Shown here: positions 57,117 through 64,000 of the stretch, piece by piece
Position numbering within the stretch: the stretch's first letter is position 1
How the letters are laid out: every line of letters starts with the position of its first letter
Assembly (NCBI RefSeq): GCF_028683095.1
Contig: NZ_JAJUBC010000008.1
Coordinates: forward strand, 62,001 to 126,000
Origin: Enterovibrio gelatinilyticus
GTDB taxonomy: Bacteria; Pseudomonadota; Gammaproteobacteria; Enterobacterales; Vibrionaceae
Length of the DNA: 64,000 nt
Reading direction: 5' to 3'
Made by a program: the position numbers and the translations under genes
The notes under the pieces: model-generated
What the model was told of the DNA's origin: nothing
The model's input: the letters and a program-made list of their open reading frames with translations, nothing else
Database searches by the model: none

Positions 57117-58073
57117 CTATATCAACCCATACGCTTTGAGAATGACAATGCCCACAGTACATGTCACCGCAGAAAGCACCGTGGTAAAAGCGATGATATT
57201 CGCTGCCAGTACGGCATTCCCACCCATAGAGCGCACCATGACATAACTTGCCGCTGCGACGGGAGAGGCATTCATAAAGAACAATATTCCTAACTCTATC
57301 CCTCTAAAACCAACTAAATAAGCCCCAAAAGTGATGAGTAGAGGCGCAACAATGAGCTTGTAGCTACCTGCAAACCACGAAGGCCCCTTCTCTTTTTTCA
57401 TCAAGCTAAAATTAAGCGATGCCCCCGTGCATAACAGCGCTAAGGGAAGCGTCATTTTCGCTAAGTAGTTTCCTGCATCAACCACCACGTCGGGTACAGG
57501 TATGGAAAGCACATAAAACGCCATACCGGAAAGGATTGAGATGATCAGTGGGTTTTTGGTCAGGGTGCGAAGCATCAGTTTTGCAGTTTGTGCGCCAGAT
57601 GCTGCCTTTTTGGGTGAAAGACAGATCACCGCTTGCACGTTGTAGATAAACGTCGTCACCGCCACATACAACGCTGCTAATGCGACCCCTTGCGAGCCAT
57701 ACGCGTTCGCTACAAAAGCGATGCCAATGATACCCGTATTGGCACGGTAACTTCCTTGAATAATGACGCCTTGATTGGGTGAGTCTTTGAACAGCAATTT
57801 GACCGAGATATAAGCAAAGACAAAAAATAGGATGCTGGCGATGATGCCGTAATTTACAAATCCACTTGCGGCAGAAAAGTCATGTTTGGAGACGACAATA
57901 CTTAAAAAAAGCATGGTCGGAAGGGTCACTTGAAAAACGAGTTTTGAGCCAACTTCAATGAAGTTGTCGTTAATAAGGCCGATGCGTTTGAATACAACCC
58001 CAAGTATCAGCATCAAGCAGATAGGGCCGGTGATAGATAACGAGAATTGCAATTGGTGTAGAACGTCTCCCAT
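57117..58073 (-). CDS. AEC-family (auxin efflux carrier-like) transporter
   Basis: This ~318-residue inner-membrane protein has about ten hydrophobic segments, with the AEC pattern GPICLMLILGVVFKRIGL at the start and YRANTGIIGIAFVANAYG in the middle. Bacterial members carry malate, malonate or other small anions. The ATG at 58073 (MGDVLHQL) is chosen over an upstream GTG at 58088. Confidence 0.83.
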   Translation of the reverse strand: MGDVLHQLQFSLSITGPICLMLILGVVFKRIGLINDNFIEVGSKLVFQVTLPTMLFLSIVVSKHDFSAASGFVNYGIIASILFFVFAYISVKLLFKDSPNQGVIIQGSYRANTGIIGIAFVANAYGSQGVALAALYVAVTTFIYNVQAVICLSPKKAASGAQTAKLMLRTLTKNPLIISILSGMAFYVLSIPVPDVVVDAGNYLAKMTLPLALLCTGASLNFSLMKKEKGPSWFAGSYKLIVAPLLITFGAYLVGFRGIELGILFFMNASPVAAASYVMVRSMGGNAVLAANIIAFTTVLSAVTCTVGIVILKAYGLI

Positions 58074-58260
58074 GGGTATATCCGTCACAAAAGAAAAGCG
58101 AGCCTTCTTTTATCATACAATGAAATCACACATTATTGGGAGACGGTTCAACAGTATCATTTCTTCGCTTACGAGCAGCCGCTTTGTGGTTTTGTAACAT
58201 TACCGTTTAGTGACTTCATGAATCAGCACTTTGAATGTAGCAATGAGCTTTAACTCTCCG

Positions 58261-58372
58261 CACCATACGCACAGTAGGATGCTTACCGAACCATACTTAA
58301 CCAACCATTCTTATCCAGCCATATTTACCCAACTATATTTACCCAACGATACTGACCGGACTATACCGAACT
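58261..58372 (+). repeat. Degenerate 14-bp tandem repeat, ~8 units
   Basis: Eight consecutive 14-mers fit a pattern near AACCATAYTTACCC, for example AACCATACTTAACC, AACCATTCTTATCC, AGCCATATTTACCC and AACTATATTTACCC. They lie in the 407-bp gap between the AEC and VOC genes. The unit is not a codon multiple and no spacer/repeat alternation is present. Confidence 0.7.
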
Positions 58373-58480
58373 GCACCAAAACCTCCATTGAGACAGCCGC
58401 TAGCCATAGCAAAAACGATCAGAACTTTTCATACAAACATTGAGTGCTGGCCTTTAAGAACTGACATATTAGGCTCAGGG

Positions 58481-58855
58481 CTACGCTTTGACGCGCCAAG
58501 GTGGGTTGATTCTGTTTTCTCCCGCCCAGTAAAGCTTAATTTCATTACCTGATGGGTCGGTTAGCATTGCCTCTCTCCACAAGTATTCTTTATCCGTCGG
58601 CTCTTGAACAAACTGAATCCCTTTGGATTTCAAACTCTCTACCCAGGCATCCAACTGCTCATGCTCAAAATAAATAACGCTATTACTTTGGGAGTCCGGG
58701 TCACCCAAATAGAGTGAAAATGTAGAATCACCTTCAGGACATTCAAAACGGCAATAGTGCTCATCCTCAACAATTTGATTAAACCCAAGGGTTTTATAGA
58801 AGGTTACCGCTTCCTCCATATTTTTCACTGTCAATGTCACTTGATTCAAATTCAT
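58481..58855 (-). CDS. VOC-family protein (bleomycin-resistance-like)
   Basis: This 124-residue protein opens MNLNQVTLTVKNMEEAVTFYKTLGF and closes MLTDPSGNEIKLYWAGENR, a standard VOC domain. The activity is unknown. Confidence 0.8.
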   Translation of the reverse strand: MNLNQVTLTVKNMEEAVTFYKTLGFNQIVEDEHYCRFECPEGDSTFSLYLGDPDSQSNSVIYFEHEQLDAWVESLKSKGIQFVQEPTDKEYLWREAMLTDPSGNEIKLYWAGENRINPPWRVKA

Positions 58856-59043
58856 AAGCGTTCCTTTCTAACTATTATCTTATCACTTAGTCACTACTTG
58901 TAAGCCTTAAACCAAGATACAACCATCATCTAAAGCATTGGATACATTAGCAAAAATTCATTTACTCAGATAGAAATGCAACGTGAGGTGGGACGTAGTT
59001 TTAGCGAAAAAACATATCACTTCGTGATTGTTCAACGAAAACA

Positions 59044-59210
59044 TGTACCCAAAATGAAGGATTCAACGAGGTTTACAGATATTATGGCAAAGACGTCCCT
59101 TTTTGATGTGGTGATCTCCTTCAAAAAGGGATAACAGCGAGAATGGCGTCAGTAAACTCGCTCGAAGTGAAGCCTTCAGAAATCGAGCATCGTCAGGTTG
59201 ATTGGGTATA
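59044..59210 (-). mobile_element. Foldback repeat, copy C (inverted, shorter)
   Basis: Read on the minus strand this starts TATACCCAATCAACCTGACG and continues GCTCGATTTCTGAAGG, GCGAGTTTACTGACGCCA and GTCCCTTTTTGATG-type blocks in the same order as copy A. It lacks the ~85-bp module, and its far end is shortened to GTACCCAAA. It lies in the 409-bp gap before the HPt gene. Confidence 0.7.
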
Positions 59211-59264
59211 CATTCGTCGTGAGTTGAAGAAGAATACTCTTGTTGTGTAACGCAGTATGCGTTG

Positions 59265-60218
59265 TTAAAAAAGATCTTGGACGTCTTCAAGCTTCACTTC
59301 ATACCCTCGATTTTCCAATTCTTCGTTAAGCCGCTTAATGTCGCCTAGTGTTTTGAGGTATTTATCCTTAGATTCAGTGATCAACCAATAGTTTTCTTCT
59401 GAGCCAGAGTTCACCATTTCATTTCTCAAGTTGCTGAGAACATCCAACACCTTCAAATTAACAGCGGCAAGCGCAGCAAAGTCAGCGCTATTTACTTTAT
59501 GAAGGAATCGTTTGAAGAACGTAAGCAAGTCTTCGGATTCATGAATGAGGTTCTCAGTCAGCGATGCGCCAACGCTTCGCGCTGTGCCCTTTAGGGAATG
59601 GTAATCTGTAAAAAAATGGTTCAGCAACTCCTCTGGATCTGCTTCATTTTTGTCGCTTCCCAATGATTCAATGCCCAAAATAACGAGCTCAAGCTCAATT
59701 TCTTTCTCTTCAGAAAAAAGGTCAATGTAGTCGGATGGGTCGCTAGTCTGAACATGTAAGAAGTCAGGCTCGAAATGCACAAGTGGAGCGCTTTCATCGG
59801 CCTCGCTTTCATTGAGGTCTAACAGTGTATTCTCAGAGAACAAGGCAAAGTCATTGTTGTTTTCCGCGCGATACGCATGATATTGCTTGAGAATCGGTAG
59901 CAACACATGTGGCTCAACTAAGCTTTTTTCAACGAGTAAACGCCCCAACGTCGACCTGCGTTTGGATACCTCTTCATTGATCACATCGAAAAACTCATTA
60001 CGCCAAATATCAAGTCGTATACAGGCTGAACGTAGGTCTAAATGCTCATCGTTTTGCAGTGTGACAATGGATAGAAATTGCTCCGGCGTTATCATCTGCT
60101 TTTCGTAGATGATATCCAAACTGTTGGGTGTCTGACGAATTTGTTCAACCATCACATCAGCCAAATCTTTTGCTGAAATGATGTCGAAATCTAACAAAAA
60201 GCTGCCTAAGAGTTTCAT
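59265..60218 (-). CDS. HPt (CheA P1-like) protein with two LG-type N-terminal motifs
   Basis: This 317-residue cytoplasmic protein has a histidine phosphotransfer motif at His207 (YHSLKGTARSVG, followed by IHESEDLL), the arrangement of CheA P1 domains. Two LG..LL...I/V-type 24-residue motifs (about 3-26 and 90-113) resemble MshEN elements but lack their Arg and Gly. ATG at 60218 follows AGGTGA; the longer frame begins with GTG. It is the last gene of the che cluster, 65 bp after the P1-less CheA. Confidence 0.8.
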   Translation of the reverse strand: MKLLGSFLLDFDIISAKDLADVMVEQIRQTPNSLDIIYEKQMITPEQFLSIVTLQNDEHLDLRSACIRLDIWRNEFFDVINEEVSKRRSTLGRLLVEKSLVEPHVLLPILKQYHAYRAENNNDFALFSENTLLDLNESEADESAPLVHFEPDFLHVQTSDPSDYIDLFSEEKEIELELVILGIESLGSDKNEADPEELLNHFFTDYHSLKGTARSVGASLTENLIHESEDLLTFFKRFLHKVNSADFAALAAVNLKVLDVLSNLRNEMVNSGSEENYWLITESKDKYLKTLGDIKRLNEELENRGYEVKLEDVQDLF

Positions 60219-60283
60219 TCCATTCACCTGTTACCGATGACACTAATCTTAATTATAAGAAACAATAAGTAACCTTGGCTCGA

Positions 60284-62071
60284 TCAGTGATAGCTCCGAG
60301 CAAATTGAATCACTTTTTTTAAATTGAGCACCAATGCCAAGTCCCCGTTCCCAAGCACCGCAGCGCCTGAGAAGACATCGCTACCATTCATTGATCGATC
60401 TAGCGGTTTAATCACAATGTCTAGAAATGCTCGAACATGATCGACAGGCAACCCCCACTGTTGACCTCGGTGTGTAAATAGGACAACGCTATTACGCATA
60501 CCTTGATTATATGTTCGTCTGAACACATTTTTTTCTGCCAACTCATTCAAATATTCATGAGGCTCAACCAGCGGGATCACTTTGTTATTTTGATACAAAA
60601 GAGCGTGGCCACTATCAAACCTGACTGTCGAGTTTTCCTCATCGTTACTGATACCAACAATACTTGCTATATCAGAAGACGGGATGGCATAAGTGACATT
60701 TCCAATATCAAACAAGGCCACCTTTAACGTTGCCATTGTTAAGGGGAAGATTAGCGCAATTTCAGTACCGACACCTTTCTCAGAGTGAATATCAATGGTG
60801 CCCTTAATGTCTTCTACTTTTCGTTTAACCGCATCCATTCCTACCCCTCTTCCCGAGAGAGCATTAACATTGTCAGACGTTGATAAGCCTGGGTGGAAAA
60901 TCAATTCCAGCACTTCTTTGTCTGTCAATTGATGCTGATTCTCCATAGTGACTAACCCATTAGAGATGGCTTTACTCAGCACCTTCTCCTTGTCAATACC
61001 GTTGCCATCATCGCAAATATTAATCACAACTTTTCCGGCCTCGTTATAGGCATGAATAAGGAGCCTACCAATCATTGATTTTCCAGAAACTGCGCGAGCC
61101 TCTTGGGTTTCAAAGCCATGATCTAAGGCATTTCGAACAAGATGTGTAAGTGGCTCATTGATCGCATCAATCACGTTGCTGTCGAGTTCGATGTTTTCTC
61201 CAATAATCTCTACATCCACTTTTTTACCCAGTTCTTTGGAGAGGTCTCGTACAATACGGCGATATTTACTCAGTAGGTTTCCAATGGGGCGCATTTGCGT
61301 TTTCAGTAGGTCATTAAGCATCCCATCGGAGACTGTCTTCAACTTATTAGATAACTCTGTGAGTGCCAGGCTCTCTTGTTTCTCGGCAAAATCAGCAAGC
61401 GTATTCCTGATTTGCACAAGCTCCTCGGAATAGCTCATCAGATGTTCAAGAAGATGGGATTTGACTCTTGTTGTTGCTTCGAATTTGGATTGTGCTTCCC
61501 CGTCTTTCGGCTTTTTACTTCTCGCTATTGACGGTAGGTATCTATCATCGCGAGGTGTATCACTCCCTGCGTCGGAATGGCAAAGAGAACTTAGGTAATC
61601 GAGTTCATTCGAGACATCATCGTCAAACACAGGCCCATCTTCAATGAGTGTGACATCAACGCCCAATGCATCTAATGCAAAGATAGCGACCGAATTAAGT
61701 TCGCTAACCATTCCGTCGTTACACGGTATCTCGCCCTCTTTGTCTTCATCAAACTCGCTATCGCTTGATGAGTGTGCGGCTGTTTCTGTTCGCGCCGTTT
61801 CAATCAAGGAGTCTAATAGCGCAAGTAGGTCTTCACTTGCCTCATTGGAATCAACATTTAAGAACTCCAGTAGAGTGACCGTTTGTTGAATGAGAAAATG
61901 GAGAGTGCTAAATCTCGGATCATCCTCAACCACTAATTCAAGCTTGTTATTTAGGCCAGAGAAACCTTGCTTAATATCACTGATAGCAATCGGTAAAGAC
62001 AACGTATTAGCAACATCTGAGAAGTCGTTTGTTATTTCGCTCAAAAGGGTGTGCAAGTCAGCCTGTGACAT
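60284..62071 (-). CDS. CheA-type kinase without a functional P1 domain
   Basis: This ~595-residue protein has a dimerisation domain (VKSHLLEHLMSYSEELVQIRN), the ATPase domain (DPLTHLVRNALDHGFE-like N box, DDGNGID, and GLSTSDNVNALSGRGVGMDAVK) and a C-terminal CheW-like P5. The first ~130 residues are P1-like in outline (SEDLLALLDSLIE) but have no HxxKG phosphorylatable histidine. The ATG at 62071 overlaps the cheD-cheB stop (TGATG), behind AGGGAG. It likely phosphorylates the separate HPt protein. Confidence 0.88.
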   Translation of the reverse strand: MSQADLHTLLSEITNDFSDVANTLSLPIAISDIKQGFSGLNNKLELVVEDDPRFSTLHFLIQQTVTLLEFLNVDSNEASEDLLALLDSLIETARTETAAHSSSDSEFDEDKEGEIPCNDGMVSELNSVAIFALDALGVDVTLIEDGPVFDDDVSNELDYLSSLCHSDAGSDTPRDDRYLPSIARSKKPKDGEAQSKFEATTRVKSHLLEHLMSYSEELVQIRNTLADFAEKQESLALTELSNKLKTVSDGMLNDLLKTQMRPIGNLLSKYRRIVRDLSKELGKKVDVEIIGENIELDSNVIDAINEPLTHLVRNALDHGFETQEARAVSGKSMIGRLLIHAYNEAGKVVINICDDGNGIDKEKVLSKAISNGLVTMENQHQLTDKEVLELIFHPGLSTSDNVNALSGRGVGMDAVKRKVEDIKGTIDIHSEKGVGTEIALIFPLTMATLKVALFDIGNVTYAIPSSDIASIVGISNDEENSTVRFDSGHALLYQNNKVIPLVEPHEYLNELAEKNVFRRTYNQGMRNSVVLFTHRGQQWGLPVDHVRAFLDIVIKPLDRSMNGSDVFSGAAVLGNGDLALVLNLKKVIQFARSYH

Positions 62072-63666
62072 CAACGCAACTCCCTATTAAACATGTTCTT
62101 TCCATCACGGGACAATTCGGAAACGTACTGAGTTTTATAGGCGTCAAGGATTGCCTGTGCCATCCCTTGAATAGGGACGGTTCGACATACTGCACCTAAC
62201 TCTTTTGCAACTCGTCCCATGCCATATACAACACTGCTTTCCTCATCTTGAACTAAGGTAAATGCGCCTATTCCCTTTAACCTTTTAAGACTTTTTGCAC
62301 CATCGCTTCCCATCCCTGTCAATAGCGCAGCGACAATCCTACAGCCTTTGAGTTTGAGCGCTGAGTCGAACAGGTAATCCACAGAGGGCCTAAAACAATT
62401 AATCGGTGGCTCCTGTGTTGTGCGGACAACCACATTGCCATCACTCAGTTGTACTAGCTTGATGTGATTGTTACCCGGGGCAAAATAGACGTGAGATGAG
62501 GAAAGGACTTCCCCATCAATGGCCTCTTTGACGGTTAGCTCACTTTTTGTATTCAACCGCTGAACTAATGCTGATGAGTAACCTTCAGGGATGTGTTGCG
62601 CAATACAAATGGGTGGCATTCGGCTTGGAAATTGGGTTAATAACACCTCTAATGCATCCACCCCACCCGTTGAGGAGCCAATAAGCACTACACCAGCAGG
62701 TTCTGTCTCATCTTTCTCTAATGAGTGTTCCTTTGATAACGTCGTCGCGAGGGTTTGCAAAGGAACCGATGGAGAATTCAAGCGCACTGCTGAAGCTAAT
62801 ACCCTGTCGAGATTTTGTAGTGTCGAGACCAAGATTCGATTTCCGACTAATTTGGCCAATGTGCGATATAGAGTACCGATCAATGGTGTTGCCCTATCTG
62901 CAACTACCACAGTAGATAAAAGAGATATTTCTGATATTTTATCTAGCCGATTGGAAGTCAAGGAAGCCGACGCAGAGACTGATGATAGATACGCCGAATC
63001 AATGATCAGCACTTGTGGTGCTTGATGATCGAAGCATTGGCTTACACTTTCTAAATCTTTCAAGACATGTACATGAATACTAGGATCGTTACCTATCGTC
63101 TTCTCTACCGACGCTTTAAACGTATCGCTTGCGGATATCGCGTATACCCACTTAAGGTTTTGCGCTAACGTTGACCCTGCGATATCAGTTTGATTGGCTG
63201 CTTCATCAACAAAGCGAAAGTCAACCTGCCCGGTCTTTGGATTAAATCGAATTTGTCTGCCAGAACTGCCCCCGACAGATACCCCAACTATGGGCAATCC
63301 ATAGTGCGCAAGCGTTTCAAGTGCCACGAGGACATTTCGCTCCCCAATTTGCTGAGATTGCATAAACTCACCATCATTCACCTGCCCGCCGCCTAGCACC
63401 CACGCCATTAAGTTCTCAGGATTTGACGATGTATGTTTGAATTTCTTCAGTAAGTTAGGGATCGCACACGTTCCGTAGTCATTAACCTGCTCTCCCATTG
63501 CGATAGCGTTTGGCGCAATAGGTAAACGATAATGACACATACCACCACTCTGATTCTCTTGATCCCAGATGCATACAACGACACATGTTCCAACAACGGC
63601 GTTAAACCAGGTAGGTTTCTGATAAGCAAATTGAAATTCCCCAGAACGAACTTGAATATCATTCAT
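62071..63666 (-). CDS. CheD-CheB fusion
   Basis: This ~531-residue protein joins three parts. Residues ~1-165 are a CheD deamidase domain (GTCVVVCIWD and GMCHYRLP carry the catalytic Cys and His). A middle ~130-residue region is receiver-like but lacks the acidic pair. The C-terminal ~190 residues are a CheB methylesterase domain (Ser in IGSSTGGVDAL, His in CIAQHIPEGYS, Asp in LLTGMGSDGA). The ATG at 63666 follows GGGGAG and overlaps the cheR stop by 8 nt. It is expected to deamidate and demethylate chemoreceptors. Confidence 0.9.
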   Translation of the reverse strand: MNDIQVRSGEFQFAYQKPTWFNAVVGTCVVVCIWDQENQSGGMCHYRLPIAPNAIAMGEQVNDYGTCAIPNLLKKFKHTSSNPENLMAWVLGGGQVNDGEFMQSQQIGERNVLVALETLAHYGLPIVGVSVGGSSGRQIRFNPKTGQVDFRFVDEAANQTDIAGSTLAQNLKWVYAISASDTFKASVEKTIGNDPSIHVHVLKDLESVSQCFDHQAPQVLIIDSAYLSSVSASASLTSNRLDKISEISLLSTVVVADRATPLIGTLYRTLAKLVGNRILVSTLQNLDRVLASAVRLNSPSVPLQTLATTLSKEHSLEKDETEPAGVVLIGSSTGGVDALEVLLTQFPSRMPPICIAQHIPEGYSSALVQRLNTKSELTVKEAIDGEVLSSSHVYFAPGNNHIKLVQLSDGNVVVRTTQEPPINCFRPSVDYLFDSALKLKGCRIVAALLTGMGSDGAKSLKRLKGIGAFTLVQDEESSVVYGMGRVAKELGAVCRTVPIQGMAQAILDAYKTQYVSELSRDGKNMFNRELR

Positions 63667-64000
63667 CAGCTGTTCTCCCCAACACGGGTTTCCTGTAAAC
63701 AGAGACATCAACCAGTTCTAAACCTACATCCATATGCTGCAATGATTCTGTTAATCCAACAAAGAACAGCCCGCCCGGTTCCAATTGACTGACTAAGGCT
63801 CGTACTACTTTTTCCCCAGTGCTGCGAGGAAAATAGAACAGTACATTGCGCAGAAATATATAGTGAAACTGTATGCCAAATTTTTCGGGGTAATGAATAA
63901 GATTGTGTTGTCTAAATTTAATGTTTCTTTTCAACCTGTCAGCGACCATGAACATGCTGTCATCATGGGGGACCCGTTGAGTGAACTGATGTTGAAACAG
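63659..64000 (-). CDS. cheR: CheR methyltransferase, cut by window edge
   Basis: Only the C-terminal ~113 residues are inside the window; the frame is open to position 64000. YIFLRNVLFYFPRSTGEKVV and PGGLFFVGLTESL are the conserved CheR core. It is the first visible gene of the minus-strand che cluster and is translationally coupled to cheD-cheB. Confidence 0.9.
   Translation of the reverse strand: MFQHQFTQRVPHDDSMFMVADRLKRNIKFRQHNLIHYPEKFGIQFHYIFLRNVLFYFPRSTGEKVVRALVSQLEPGGLFFVGLTESLQHMDVGLELVDVSVYRKPVLGRTADE

Noticed and set aside
58261-58372. CRISPR-like array
   Set aside because: The units are contiguous 14-mers without spacers, and no cas genes are present.

Overview
This window looks like a Vibrio chromosome, most likely the smaller replicon (chromosome II) of a marine Vibrio. 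The reasons are the betIBA-choXWV choline operon, a norR-hcp-hcr nitrosative-stress cluster, a ribB gene behind an FMN riboswitch, an SEC-C protein of the PBPRA1643 type, and a family of foldback repeats with TATACCCAAAC-type ends. Base composition is moderate. I saw no rRNA, tRNA or CRISPR array.

Layout. 0-12 kb: small regulator, VOC (glyoxalase-fold) and transporter genes; a LysR gene divergent from an N-acetylglucosamine-type PTS permease; a Tat-exported GMC oxidoreductase pair; a porin; a TauE/SafE permease. 12-16 kb: a mesX-mesD pair (folate-independent methionine synthase) behind a MetR-type palindrome, a leucine-rich-repeat protein kinase and an SEC-C protein. 16-25 kb: the minus-strand operon betI-betB-betA-choX-choW-choV, which imports choline and oxidises it to glycine betaine, with a 14-bp BetI-type palindrome upstream, followed by a Na+/H+ antiporter. 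25-33 kb: a pseudouridine synthase, norR, hcp behind a sigma-54 promoter, hcr and clcA. 33-47 kb: an HlyD/DUF3302 pair, AraC and LysR regulators, riboswitch-ribB, a BCCT transporter, PPK2 with a lysine-rich partner, rsuA and a Bcr/CflA efflux pump. 47-52 kb: an efflux operon (outer membrane factor, membrane fusion protein, two ABC-2 permeases) with no ATPase gene. 52-55 kb: an orphan solute-binding protein followed by a chemoreceptor. 55-59 kb: an accessory-looking segment with DUF523, YcxB-like, AEC and VOC genes, a gene relic and repeats. 59-64 kb: a minus-strand chemosensory cluster cheR, cheD-cheB fusion, a CheA without a phosphorylatable P1 domain, and a separate HPt (P1-like) protein.

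Themes. Osmoprotection (bet-cho operon, BCCT, Na+/H+ antiporter, ClC) and nitrosative stress (norR-hcp-hcr) are well represented. The most unusual content is the split chemosensory kinase at the right end, the MetR-box-linked mesX-mesD pair, the exporter without an ATPase, the PPK2/lysine-rich protein pair, and the dispersed foldback repeats.
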